Numbered from the stretch's first letter, positions 17,642 through 26,625 are shown. The stretch is DNA of 64,000 bases from Deltaproteobacteria bacterium HGW-Deltaproteobacteria-2 (GCA_002840505.1 PHBC01000002.1:1-64000); one strand, 5' to 3'. A program made the numbers and translations. The notes: generated from the sequence alone by a model not told the origin.

Positions 17642-17850
17642 AGTCAAAAAGAATAAAGATCCATCCTCCTGTTTCCCCCTTGATTCCAAGGGGAGAAAAA
17701 GGTAGGAATTACGTATTTCGCAGACCATTATAATTTGGCTTCAATAAGTTCTTTCCAGGGGAGAAGCCTTTAGAAGCTTAATGGACTTGATATATGCGTT
17801 TCTTAACTGCCAATTTTATGCAAAAAATATTAATAGGAAAGGAGATGTTT

Positions 17851-18948
17851 ATGAAATGTAAGAAACTTGTAGGGCTTCTCTGTGTGGGGTTTGTCTTGTT
17901 TTTTGCCGGATCTGCATCTGCTGATGGAATTCAAGCAAAAGAAAAATATGCAAATCTCCCCGGTGTACAACACTTAAAACAAATCAAACCAAACGGTGAC
18001 TTTGTGTATGTTGTCAAGTTAGGTACACTGGCTCCGGAAGGGGTAGGTTGGGCTGCTTTAATCAAAACCGTGGTTAATCCCGGTATATTAAAAGTAACGA
18101 ATGGCCTGATATATTTAAATTGGTATTACGGCGGCACAATGGGCGATGATCAGGACATATTGGCCAAACTGCGCAATGGACAGTTACAGGGAGGCGGTTT
18201 TTCCGGTCAGGGAATGGTGATGGCTTGTCCGGAGATAGCGTTACTGGAACTCCCGTTCTTATTTGAGAGTTATGACGAAGTTGAATATATTTACTCTAAA
18301 TTAAGGCCCCGCATTAGTCAGTGGTTTGAAAAGAGAGGATACCACCTTGTTTTGTTGGCCGAACAGGATTTTGATCAGATCTATTCCACGAAACATGAAA
18401 TCAAAACGCCGGATGATTTTAAGAAAAGCCGTTTTTTGACATGGTATGGTCCGCTGGAAGAGAGGACTTTGAAGGCTTTAAGTGCGAGTCCTTTGCCGAT
18501 TCGCGTGCCTGAAGTTGCCGCTTCTATCCGTACAGGTGTTTGTGATGCATTCATCAGCCCTGGTATCTGGGCGGTCGGCACCCAGATGTATACTGTTATG
18601 AAATACCTCAATCCCATGCACATACGGTATTCGCCGGCCGGAGGCATTATAACAATGAAAACATGGAATCTTCTGCCCAAGGAAGTACAAATTGCTATTG
18701 ATGATTATGTATTATCCATAGAGAAGGATTTCAGGCAGAAAGTGCGCGAAAGCAATGAAAAATGCCTGAAAGCCATGTACAAATACGGCATGAAAGAAGC
18801 CAAGATGACGCCGGCGGAGATTGATGTTCTGAAGAAGAGAACCATGCCTATTTGGGATGAATTCGCTGAAAAAGGATTCTATTCCAAGGCCGAGTTAAAT
18901 GAAGTTAAGGGCCTCTTAGCGGAGTATCGAGCCAAGAAAGGGAAATAA
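17851..18948 (+). CDS. TRAP-type solute-binding protein (DctP/TatP-like), paralogue 1
   Basis: The protein has 365 residues from ATG 17851, chosen because GGAAAGGAGATGTTT precedes it and the two paralogues start in the same way (MKCKK/MKGKK). A Sec signal peptide covers about residues 1-25 (ending GSASADG). The mature part is a DctP-family fold with KLGTLAPEGVGWAALIK, WYYGGTMGDDQDILAKLRNG, and the ligand-loop region LPIRVPEVAASIRTGVCDAF. It is 365 residues with a helical tail, closer to the TatT-partner type (Tp0957-like) than to classical DctP. Permease genes (DctQ/DctM) are absent. Two paralogues lie at 23943 and 26783. This copy is the most divergent (for example EERTLKALSASPLP versus EEKSLKAxGASPLP). 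Confidence 0.9.
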   Translation: MKCKKLVGLLCVGFVLFFAGSASADGIQAKEKYANLPGVQHLKQIKPNGDFVYVVKLGTLAPEGVGWAALIKTVVNPGILKVTNGLIYLNWYYGGTMGDDQDILAKLRNGQLQGGGFSGQGMVMACPEIALLELPFLFESYDEVEYIYSKLRPRISQWFEKRGYHLVLLAEQDFDQIYSTKHEIKTPDDFKKSRFLTWYGPLEERTLKALSASPLPIRVPEVAASIRTGVCDAFISPGIWAVGTQMYTVMKYLNPMHIRYSPAGGIITMKTWNLLPKEVQIAIDDYVLSIEKDFRQKVRESNEKCLKAMYKYGMKEAKMTPAEIDVLKKRTMPIWDEFAEKGFYSKAELNEVKGLLAEYRAKKGK

Positions 18949-19619
18949 ATAGTTTGTATAAGAAAGAAAAAAAAAGAGGTTAGCAACCGTAACCTGATAA
19001 CCCGATGGTAAGGCGAAGTCATTTACGATCGAAAGGAAAAACAGCGAACTTATAACTTCTATGTGATAAATAATTCAGGATTCTTTGGCCACGCCAGAGA
19101 ATGAAAGATGTAAAATGTCTTTACTCATCTTGACCTGTGGAACCAAACCATAAAAGAGCCCAATTCGAGAGTTGGGCTCTTTTATGGTTATTCCTTCAAA
19201 ATAAAAAGATTATTCTGGTTTACTGATTATTTTTTTGAAGTCGGTAATTATCGATTCATTCAATCCTTTGCATTAATTTACTATAATAGTTCTACTCCCT
19301 CCGCCTTCACCAAGGCATGGTTTTATTTAACTCACTGATCTTGTTAATGGCTAATACTATTTCTTATGCATTCCAAATGTAGATCTATGATTTGTGAAAA
19401 TGTGTGAAACTTTATTGATGGCAATTAGGGAAATTAGAGACAACGCCCTGTTATTTGATTTCCGCTATTCAGGCAAACTCAAACGTGCTCTTTTGCGCGA
19501 ACGGCAATTCGCGCAGGTTATAGATGAAAATCAGGCTAGTTTTTCATTGACACACATGTCCGAAATTCCTATAGTTCCAATATGAATAAGCAATATTTTA
19601 TCAAAGCACGAATACCCGT
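18949..19619. other. Long intergenic region after the first TRAP binding protein
   Basis: It contains a strong symmetrical hairpin (19146-19189). The stretch 18975-19060 has several short complementary runs (GGTTAGCAACC and others) and could be structured, but it matched no riboswitch I know. A 63-codon frame at 19394-19585 has no ribosome site and no recognisable product, and I do not call it. A gene boundary and change of function lie here. Confidence 0.4.
19146..19189. terminator. Bidirectional terminator-like hairpin
   Basis: A perfect 18-base stem (left arm AACCATAAAAGAGCCCAA, 8-base loop TTCGAGAG) with the GC core GAGCCCAA/TTGGGCTC followed by TTTTATGG. The A-run on the left and T-run on the right make it usable in both directions. 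It lies about 200 bases after the stop of the binding-protein gene. Confidence 0.8.
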
Positions 19620-21476
19620 ATGAACACCATTATGTCATCGTTTGTTCTCGCCGGGATTATCGTTAAAGTCGCCCTGATATTTGCTGTTTTAATCTTCCCC
19701 GGATATTGCATCCTGCGATGGTTTGCAAAAGAACGTATCGATCAGGATCAAGCATTCCTTTTAGCCACACCTGTCACGATCCTTATTGTGGGACTTATCT
19801 TTGTGGTATTGTTCTTACTGGGTGCTCCCAAATGGTTGCATCAGATCATTTATTTATTTGTAATCCTGACCGCAGGAACGCTGGCCATCAGTCGCAAAAT
19901 TCGAAAGGATATCTCCGGGCTTTCCGGCATATGTAAGGTAGGACTTTTTTTCGCATTCCTTTCCGCTCTGATTAGCGTTTGTTTTATTGCAATCGGACAT
20001 GTCAATCCCGCCCATACCGTTCAAAGTTGTTCGGAAGTTGCTCTGCGAAATCCCTTGCATCCGATGACTGTTGACAACGGAATACAATATTATTTGGGAC
20101 TCACCCTTGCCAATCGCCTTGATGTACATACATTTGATTCTGTCTGGGGTGTCTGGATAGTAAATATTTTCGATCGTCCACCACTCATGGGAATGCTCTA
20201 TGCCATTCAGTTGCTTGCAACCGGATCAAGTTCCGCCCCGTTATACTGGGACTATGAGATTCTAGGTATTGTATTGAATAGCCTTTACCTAATTCCCCTT
20301 TATTTCTTATTATCGCGACTGTTTCAAGACCGGCGCATGGCAGGATGGATAGCAGCAGCCACCTTGCTTAATATATTCATTTTCACTAACACTTGGTATA
20401 CATGGTCAAAATTAATGAGTGCGTTCTTTATTCTGACCGCATTGTCTTGTGTCCTATCATGTAATGATTTCCGCTGGCGCAATGCCTTTTCGACTGGCGT
20501 TTGCTGTGGGCTGGCAATATTATCGCATGGATGTGCAATTTTGAGCATCCCTTGCCTGATGCTCTATCAAGGGGTAGCATTGTGGAGACGGGATAAATCC
20601 TTTCGACGAGTATTCGTGATCGGAGGATTGATCGTAATCTTTACTGCGACCTTACTCGCCGTTCAACTCCCGTGGGAAATCTACAAGGTTCGTTACTCAC
20701 CCGACCGACAGTACCTTCTCAAGTATCACTATTTTTCCAACATAACCTTCAACTATACATTTACCAAGGATATCAACCCAGACTCGGTTAATGTTAATGG
20801 GCATAAATTCTACGACATATACTCGATTGATAAATTTATGACGACAACATCCTTAAATGACTGGATCAAGGCGTTTTTCCAATCGACGACACTGCAGGAA
20901 CAATTTCAACATCGCCTGCATAATCTGACTATCAGCCTTTATGACAAAGGGTTTGCCGAACTATTCAGTACGATAATGTCCGGGGGATGGAATTCTTATT
21001 TCGCGTCTGATTATTGGTTGATATTTTTCAATCAACTCTTCGCCATTGGCCCATTGAATATCTTATTTAACGTTCTTTTTTTCGTCATTTTTTTTATCCG
21101 CGGACGAATTGCCAGTCATGATGGCAGAAATACCTTAAACACGGATATGCCTCGCCTTCTAATCCTGCTTTCGTTCGTTATTATCAGTCTGATTTTTAAC
21201 ATACTTTTGAAATGGTCTTTACCGAAAAATCATGAACTGCCTTATCTGGAACTCGTTCTTAGCATAGCGCTGATGGCGGGTTTTGCGTTTTCTCTCCATC
21301 CTTTTGTGCGAATCGTATTGATGACGTTCATTGGTCTACGGTTTTTTCATTATGTGTATTGCGCCACTGTAGCGCATGGTTATTCCATCTTTGATTTTTT
21401 CAGCATCGCTATGACGACTGCTGTTATCGCGGTATTACTAATACCGGTCTTTCCCCTTAGAAGGCGATCTCCTTAG
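19620..21476 (+). CDS. Multi-spanning membrane protein, possibly GT-C glycosyltransferase
   Basis: This 618-residue protein has roughly a dozen hydrophobic segments, beginning at about 8-30 (AGIIVKVALIFAVLIFPGY), with further segments through the protein and the last near 590-610. A large soluble loop lies at about 355-430. Such a layout fits GT-C type glycosyltransferases or O-antigen/teichoic-type membrane enzymes, but I could not identify a DxD or ExD signature with confidence, so the function stays open. The neighbours on the opposite strand are a GT2 glycosyltransferase and a STELLO-like protein, which supports a glycan role. The start at 19620 has no clear ribosome site. Codon use looks more AT-rich and irregular than in the beta-oxidation block. 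Confidence 0.6.
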   Translation: MNTIMSSFVLAGIIVKVALIFAVLIFPGYCILRWFAKERIDQDQAFLLATPVTILIVGLIFVVLFLLGAPKWLHQIIYLFVILTAGTLAISRKIRKDISGLSGICKVGLFFAFLSALISVCFIAIGHVNPAHTVQSCSEVALRNPLHPMTVDNGIQYYLGLTLANRLDVHTFDSVWGVWIVNIFDRPPLMGMLYAIQLLATGSSSAPLYWDYEILGIVLNSLYLIPLYFLLSRLFQDRRMAGWIAAATLLNIFIFTNTWYTWSKLMSAFFILTALSCVLSCNDFRWRNAFSTGVCCGLAILSHGCAILSIPCLMLYQGVALWRRDKSFRRVFVIGGLIVIFTATLLAVQLPWEIYKVRYSPDRQYLLKYHYFSNITFNYTFTKDINPDSVNVNGHKFYDIYSIDKFMTTTSLNDWIKAFFQSTTLQEQFQHRLHNLTISLYDKGFAELFSTIMSGGWNSYFASDYWLIFFNQLFAIGPLNILFNVLFFVIFFIRGRIASHDGRNTLNTDMPRLLILLSFVIISLIFNILLKWSLPKNHELPYLELVLSIALMAGFAFSLHPFVRIVLMTFIGLRFFHYVYCATVAHGYSIFDFFSIAMTTAVIAVLLIPVFPLRRRSP

Positions 21477-21596
21477 ACAACAGAACAGACAATGTTCTGC
21501 ATTAATACCTGAATATTGAATGAACAATTGAAAAAATAGGTTTAACACCTAAAAATATAGCCACGATTTCCCGATTATCCGAATTCGTATTTGAGT

Positions 21597-22613
21597 TTAT
21601 TGCATCAGGCGGGCAATATCTTTGCACCACATTTGAACAAGGTCGAGTTCTCTGACATCAAATATTTCAGCAGCAACAAGCCGATCATAACAAATCAGAA
21701 GATTTTCCATGATGGCGGTTTTCCCCTGGCGCAACGGAATTGAAGAAAGCAGATCCACAATCCTTTGGTTGTTTAAATAGCCGGGAATTTCCTCCTTGAA
21801 ATCACACAGCAGGTCGTGATTATTCCTTTCATGTATAGCTTCCGGGGCATGGAATACCATACCACAACCAAATTCCCAAAGACATCGTTGTGCAATGAAA
21901 GAACGCCAAATATCTGTCATGCGGAATGAGCAGGAACTTGGCAGGTACATCAGGGGATAGGCATCCGGCCACCACCATGTGGATTGACTGTTGAACGGAC
22001 ACCATGTGCCGGGAGGAAGCCAAACACTGGAGTTTTTCTGAAATTGAAATTCTTTGTCCATGATGATGCTCCCTATGGCATCCACGTCGGGGTGCAAGTC
22101 AACTAGACCCTGCTGAATGGGGCAGTTGAAATCAGCAAGCTCGGCAAGTCCTTTATGTTCAAAAGTGTGAGGGTCCCTGATTAACTCTAGGGGAAACCCC
22201 CGGGGCCAAATAATGTGATCGGAAAATAGACGGAAAACATTCAACCATGACCGCGCCTCAACTCTTTGGGCACGTGTATGTTGTTGACGAAAAGCCCAAT
22301 TGGGGGCTGGTGTGTTGTCATCATCCGTCTCGTAAATGCAGGAGGTTCTCCGGCGAATAGCTTCAAGATACCCCAAGTTTTTTCGCACATAATGTCCTGC
22401 AGGCAACAGGCTGGTGATTTCATAAGGCAGTTTCAACTGATCGTCCCAGGAATAAAAGTCGGCGTATCGCAAAGAAAAAGATACCGGACCTTTTTTGTCA
22501 CCTATCACGATCAGGCTGGCATCGGCCGCATACATTCGTTTTGCCAGTTTGCGGACACAGGCGGTCGGAGATTGAATGGTTGTTATTACACAAACAAGTT
22601 TTTGGTCAAACAT
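21597..22613 (-). CDS. STELLO (DUF288)-like glycosyltransferase-related protein
   Basis: This protein has about 338 residues. The call rests on VRKNLGYLEAIRRRTSCIYETDDDNTP (given here in parts: KNLGYLEAI and YETDDDN at about 80-105), the hallmark of the DUF288/STELLO family, where the acidic triplet sits in a GT-A-like fold. The start is placed at ATG 22613 because TTGAGGTATTCT precedes it; an upstream in-frame TTG is less likely. It has no membrane segment, unlike the plant STELLO proteins. It follows the GT2 gene by 8 bases, so the two form an operon. The reaction is unknown; transfer of a sugar onto a surface glycan is inference. Confidence 0.72.
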   Translation of the reverse strand: MFDQKLVCVITTIQSPTACVRKLAKRMYAADASLIVIGDKKGPVSFSLRYADFYSWDDQLKLPYEITSLLPAGHYVRKNLGYLEAIRRRTSCIYETDDDNTPAPNWAFRQQHTRAQRVEARSWLNVFRLFSDHIIWPRGFPLELIRDPHTFEHKGLAELADFNCPIQQGLVDLHPDVDAIGSIIMDKEFQFQKNSSVWLPPGTWCPFNSQSTWWWPDAYPLMYLPSSCSFRMTDIWRSFIAQRCLWEFGCGMVFHAPEAIHERNNHDLLCDFKEEIPGYLNNQRIVDLLSSIPLRQGKTAIMENLLICYDRLVAAEIFDVRELDLVQMWCKDIARLMQ

Positions 22614-22621
22614 AGAATACC

Positions 22622-23371
22622 TCAAGTTGTGGAATTATGCTGATGAATAAATGTCCGCAATTTGGCAGCATCACACCACCATACTTTTATTGCTATATTT
22701 ACATAACGGAAGTTTCGCCAAAAAGTGTTTTTGCTTGAACCTTCTTTACGGCCTATCCAAACTGTAGGTACTTGTTCTATTCTATAACCAAGTTTCAACG
22801 GTTTAACTGTTGTTTCTATATTGATTTCATGCAAAGTGCCTTCCCATACAATAGAACGGCATATCTCGGAGGAAAGTAGCTTGTAGCCATAAGTAAGATC
22901 CCCGAGACGAGTCCAATAAAGTACTCGGAAAATTTTTTGAAACAACCAATTAAGGATAAATTTTAAAGGATCATAATTTTGAAAGCCCCCTCCTTTTAAC
23001 CAACGATTACCTATAACACCATCGCAGCCGGTTTCTTCTACTTTTTTAACCATACGTTCTATGGCCTCCGGTTCGGTTTCCAAGTCGGCAGAAATAAGAA
23101 CAACGTGTGTGCCTGTAATCATCTCCATCGCTTCCCGTAGCGCCCAGCCAACACCCGGCGTGTGTTCCTGAACATGTTTTCGGATATTTGAATTTTCTTT
23201 AACAAGACTGTCACAGCTCTCCATACATTCAGCAGAGGATCTTGGTGAAACAGTTAAAATGATCTCTTTAACGTATCCATGGTCTATTGCCTTAATTCTG
23301 GCAATAGTTTCCAATAAAGACCATGTTTCCGAGTAAACTGTAATAATAATAGAAAGTTCTATTTTGTTCAT
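22622..23371 (-). CDS. Family 2 glycosyltransferase
   Basis: The 249-residue GT-A protein starts with ELSIIITVYSETWSLLETI, the usual first strand and nucleotide-binding region of GT2. The metal/sugar region is ISADLETEPEAIERM (about 95-110, D-x-E instead of D-x-D). The pattern resembles dolichyl-phosphate-mannose-synthase-like enzymes (GVGWALREAME, then GVIGNRWLKGGG) but lacks the C-terminal membrane helices of some members. It is the first gene of a two-gene operon with the STELLO-like protein, converging on the multi-spanning membrane protein. Likely work: making a lipid-linked sugar or extending a surface glycan. The substrate cannot be read. Confidence 0.85.
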   Translation of the reverse strand: MNKIELSIIITVYSETWSLLETIARIKAIDHGYVKEIILTVSPRSSAECMESCDSLVKENSNIRKHVQEHTPGVGWALREAMEMITGTHVVLISADLETEPEAIERMVKKVEETGCDGVIGNRWLKGGGFQNYDPLKFILNWLFQKIFRVLYWTRLGDLTYGYKLLSSEICRSIVWEGTLHEINIETTVKPLKLGYRIEQVPTVWIGRKEGSSKNTFWRNFRYVNIAIKVWWCDAAKLRTFIHQHNSTT

Positions 23372-23493
23372 ATTTATTTTTTATTGTTTGTTTATGGGCG
23401 AACTATAGAAATTCCGGCCTTGTGTGTCAAGAGTATTCTAAAAACAGAGTCTTATATTATTTTTATACCTAATGACACTTTTCTACTATATAT

Positions 23494-23680
23494 AATTCTG
23501 TATTTCAGGATTCATAATCTTAAAAAATAAATGAATTTAGTGGCGACTAAAATTATTTGTTGACAAAGAATAAACAAATGTTTAAATAGTGAACAATACT
23601 TCACATTATTGTTTGATTGTGGTTGAGTAGTTTTCTTATGTTAATACATTAGAGGGAATTAACTCATATGGCAATTAAGT
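23494..23680 (+). promoter_or_regulatory. Duplicated promoter/operator block, copy A
   Basis: TTGACA (23560-23565), a 17-base spacer and TAAATA (23583-23588) form a good promoter. Just downstream is GTGAACAATA, eight bases, then TATTGTTTG: a 7-bp inverted repeat (AACAATA/TATTGTT) positioned like an operator. The whole block from AATTCTGTATTTCAGG to ACTCATATGGC is nearly identical to 26331-26515 before paralogue 3. Confidence 0.75.
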
Positions 23681-23775
23681 CTATTAGTATTGAATCTTCA
23701 AGAAATTATTTCTGTAAATTAAACCTCACTCATAAATCGAATTATTATTGTAAATTAAAAATTATCCAGGATTAA
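23668..23775 (+). CDS. Possible 35-codon leader ORF
   Basis: ATG 23668 follows GAGGGAATTAACTCAT and opens 35 codons (MAIKSISIESSRNYFC...). The matching place in the duplicated block (26503) also has an ATG with a better ribosome site (TGGAGGAATAAACTCAT) and a 40-codon frame. The two peptides share only the first residues, so this may be a decayed former gene start, not a working leader. Confidence 0.25.
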   Translation: MAIKSISIESSRNYFCKLNLTHKSNYYCKLKIIQD

Positions 23776-23942
23776 GTTTTTATTTCATAATTTATTTTTA
23801 AGTTATCTAAAAGTAAATTTTAAGAAGTAATGTAAATGAAGTTCTTCTGGTCATAATTAGCGGCAAAACAGCATAATCTACAATATACTGTGAAATAATA
23901 ATTATTATTATCTATTAAAAACATCTTACGAAGGAGGCTTTT

Positions 23943-25040
23943 ATGAAATGTAAAAAAATTGTATGGCTTCTGTGCATGGGGTTGGTTGTGATTTTTATGG
24001 GGTCCGCATTCGCGATTACGCCACAGGATAAGGCAAAATATGCAAATATCCCCGGTGGTAAACATTTAAAACAAGTCAAGCCAAACGGTGATTTTACATA
24101 TGTTATTAAAATGGGTACGCTGGCTCCGGATGGAGTAGGCTGGGCTGCTTTAATCAAAGAAATGATTAATCCCGGAATATTAAAGGTGACAGGAGGTTTG
24201 GTGACTTTGGATTGGTATTATGGCGGTACGATGGGAGATGATCAGGACATCTTGGCTAAGATGCGCAATGGACAGTTGCAGGGAGGAGGATTTACCGGAC
24301 ATGGACTGGTGATGGCTTGTCCGGAAATGGCCTTAATGGAACTCCCGTTTTTGTTTGAAAATTATGAAGAGGTGGAATATGTTTACTCTAAGTTAAGACC
24401 CCGCATCAGCCAGTGGTTTGCCAAGAGAGGATACCACATTATTGTATTGGCAGAACAGGATTTTGATCAACTCTACTCTACAAAAATTCCAGTCAAGACG
24501 CCTGACGATTTTAAGAAAAGCCGTTTTTTAACATGGTACGGACCGCTGGAAGAAAAATCTTTAAAGGCCGTGGGGGCAAGTCCTTTGCCGATTCGTGTGC
24601 CAGAAGTAGCCGCTTCCATCCGTACAGGTGTTTGCGATGCCTTCATTAGTCCGGCTCTTTGGGCAGTGGGTACTCAGATGTATACAGTTATGAAGTATAT
24701 GAATCCTCTTCGCATACGATATTCGCCGGCAGCCGGCCTTATAACAACACAGACATGGAATATATTGCCTAAGGAAGCTCAAGATGATATTGATAAATTT
24801 GCAATGTCTATAGAGAAAGAATTCAGACAGAAAGTTCGCGCCAGCAATGAAAAATGTCTGAAATCCATGATTAAATATGGTATGAAAGAAGTTAAAATGA
24901 CGCCGTCGGAGGTTGAAGTTCTAAGAAACAGACTTATCCCTATCTGGGATGAATTTGCCGAGAAGGGATATTATACCAAGGCCGAGTTAGCGGAGGTTAG
25001 GGGATTTTTAGCGGAGTTTAGAGCCAAGAATAAAAAATAA
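23943..25040 (+). CDS. TRAP-type solute-binding protein (DctP/TatP-like), paralogue 2
   Basis: This 365-residue protein has a signal peptide at about 1-24 (MKCKKIVWLLCMGLVVIF... ending SAFA). The same conserved blocks as in the other two copies are present: KMGTLAPDGVGWAALIKEM, WYYGGTMGDDQDILAKMRNG, LPIRVPEVAASIRTGVCDAF, and a helical C-terminal tail ending EFRAKNKK. The ribosome site AAGGAGGCTTTT supports the start. It is closest to paralogue 3, with which it shares both promoter region and C-terminus, so the pair arose by a recent tandem duplication that included about 190 bases of upstream DNA. No permease genes adjoin, so it must pair with TRAP membrane subunits encoded elsewhere. Confidence 0.9.
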   Translation: MKCKKIVWLLCMGLVVIFMGSAFAITPQDKAKYANIPGGKHLKQVKPNGDFTYVIKMGTLAPDGVGWAALIKEMINPGILKVTGGLVTLDWYYGGTMGDDQDILAKMRNGQLQGGGFTGHGLVMACPEMALMELPFLFENYEEVEYVYSKLRPRISQWFAKRGYHIIVLAEQDFDQLYSTKIPVKTPDDFKKSRFLTWYGPLEEKSLKAVGASPLPIRVPEVAASIRTGVCDAFISPALWAVGTQMYTVMKYMNPLRIRYSPAAGLITTQTWNILPKEAQDDIDKFAMSIEKEFRQKVRASNEKCLKSMIKYGMKEVKMTPSEVEVLRNRLIPIWDEFAEKGYYTKAELAEVRGFLAEFRAKNKK

Positions 25041-25067
25041 AAAATAAGTAAATCGGGGAGAGGGAAG

Positions 25068-26139
25068 GGGGACGCCCTTAAAATTGTAAAATAATGGAAA
25101 CAGGATTGGTAAATGATTAAATAAAGGATAACCCATGCCACGCTCAGCAAGACTCGATGCACCCGGCATTTTACATCACATCATGATCAGGGGGATAGAG
25201 CGTCGAAAAATATTCATGGACAATAAAGATAGGGAAGATTTTCTGGTACGCCTTGAAAAACTCCTGCCTGAGACAAAACGTCATGTTATGCATGGGCTTT
25301 AATACCCAATCATGCCCATTTTCTTTTTCGGACCGGCAGTGTTCCGATTGCCACCCTGATGAGAAGACTTTTGACCGGCTATGCAGTCTATTCCAATCGT
25401 AGACACAAGCGGAGCGGTCAGCTCTTTCAAAATCGATATAAATCAATGCTCTGTCAGGAAGATACGTATTTAACGGAACTGGTTCGATATATTCATTTAA
25501 ACCCTTGCCGCGCCGGACTTGTGAGAAGTCTTGAAGCACTTAGCAAATATCCATATTGCGGTCACAGTGTCTTGCTGGGCAACCAAAAGAGAGACTGGCA
25601 AGACAGTGATAGAGTGCGTTGCTATTTTGGAAAACAGAGAAATCGCGCCATTAGACACTATGATGCATTTGTATCTGAAGGCATCGATCAAGGCCGTCGA
25701 GAGGATCTGGTCGGTGGTGGACTGATCCGAAGCCTGGGAGGATGGTCGGAGATAAAGACAGTAGGCCTGAAGGGATCGCACATGAAGAGCGATGAAAGAA
25801 TACTCGGAGACGGTGATTTTGTTGAGGCGGTATTGTCGGAGACTGATGAAAAGTCTGAACGGCATTACGCAATACGGCGTTAACGAGCAGCGACGATATG
25901 CGCTGTCGAAGGAGATGATATTTTTTCCTGAAGTAAGAACCTACAAAAGTAAGAGCAAGAAGTTTGTTTTGTTATTGGGCATCAAGCGAGTTAGGGATAT
26001 CACATACAGAGTTGGCTCGACGCATAGGTATAAGCGTGCCTGGGGTAGGCTACTGTGCCCAAAGGGGTAAGCTGATAGTAAAAGAAAATGATTATCAGCT
26101 AATGGATGAATAGTAACTTAGAATTTTAAGGGCGTCCCC
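25068..26139 (+). mobile_element. REP-type (Y1 transposase) element with 18-bp terminal inverted repeats
   Basis: GGGGACGCCCTTAAAATT at 25068-25085 is exactly inverted at 26122-26139. Between them lies a frameshifted Y1-transposase gene. The element sits between TRAP paralogues 2 and 3, downstream of the former and about 190 bases before the duplicated promoter of the latter. No clear target duplication is seen. Confidence 0.8.
25135..26113 (+). pseudogene. Frameshifted REP-associated tyrosine transposase (RAYT, Y1 family)
   Basis: The coding trace runs through all three frames. The first part, 25135-25302 (MPRSARLDAPGILHHIMIRG), is followed by a shift into the frame carrying ALIPNHAHFLF, the His-containing HUH motif of Y1 transposases, and LVRYIHLNPCRAGLV, to a stop at 25881-25883. 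After another shift comes the C-terminal helix-turn-helix part (TELARRIGISVPGVGY) ending at TAG 26111-26113. At least two frameshifts and internal stops make it inactive. An intact relative would have about 320 residues and act on REP-like hairpins by single-strand cleavage. Several hairpin repeats in this window could be relics of such activity, which is inference. Confidence 0.85.
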
Positions 26140-26330
26140 ATGATCCCATGATCCTCCTTAAAATAATAATTGGAGGATTGTTCGTCTCCCGCCGCGTCCG
26201 GATTTTCAACTTACATTTAGTTTTATTTTAACATTTTAACGCCTTGAGTTGCTATCATATCTATCCCAGCGATTAAATTTAGTTTTAATCTTATATGTTT
26301 TATACAAATGATATTTTTTTGCTGTATGTA

Positions 26331-26515
26331 AATTCTGTATTTCAGGATTCATAATCTTAAAAAATAAATAAATTTAGGGGCGATTAAAATTATTTGTTGA
26401 CAAAAAATAAACAAAGGTTTAAAAAGTGAACAATACTTCACATTATTGTTTGATTGTGGTTGAGTAGTTTTCTTTCTTAACTTGCTGGAGGAATAAACTC
26501 ATATGGCCGTCAACT
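26331..26515 (+). promoter_or_regulatory. Duplicated promoter/operator block, copy B
   Basis: TTGACA (26397-26402), a 17-base spacer and TAAAAA (26420-26425), followed by the same AACAATA-N8-TATTGTT inverted repeat as in copy A. Identity with 23494-23680 is high until just after GTAGTTTTCTT, then drops, and returns at AAACTCATATGGC. Confidence 0.75.
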
Positions 26516-26625
26516 CTTCTTATTGTACCAGCTCTACGAAGTGCATTTTTTTTGCCAAGTCTCCATTAAAGTATTTACCTAAATTAGGATGTTTCAAGGC
26601 TGAAGTTTTAATTTTCATTCAATAA
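26503..26625 (+). CDS. Possible 40-codon leader ORF
   Basis: ATG 26503 lies 7 bases after TGGAGGAATAA and opens 40 codons (MAVNSSYCTSSTKC...). The product is not recognised. It corresponds in position to the small frame at 23668. The true start of the binding protein is 160 bases further on. Confidence 0.25.
   Translation: MAVNSSYCTSSTKCIFFAKSPLKYLPKLGCFKAEVLIFIQ

Larger units (their letters stand above)
23372..23942. other. Divergent regulatory region, GT2 / TRAP paralogue 2
   Basis: This AT-rich intergenic region of 570 bases contains the promoter-operator block duplicated at 26331-26515 and a 35-codon leader frame (23668-23775). The distal part (23776-23930) is very AT-rich with no clear feature until the ribosome site AAGGAGG before 23943. 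Confidence 0.6.

Noticed and set aside
17676-17693. Hairpin CCCCTTG/CAAGGGG after the long acyl-CoA dehydrogenase
   Set aside because: It is followed by A residues instead of T on the plus strand, so it is not a convincing terminator for that gene.
16895-17728. 277-codon minus-strand open frame
   Set aside because: It lies antisense to the long acyl-CoA dehydrogenase and shows no family motif.
18975-19060. Possible riboswitch (TPP or c-di-GMP type)
   Set aside because: Key conserved boxes of these riboswitches are missing, and it lies after a gene, not before one.
19394-19585. 63-codon plus-strand frame before the membrane protein
   Set aside because: No ribosome site, no recognisable domain, atypical composition; kept only as a note in the intergenic entry.
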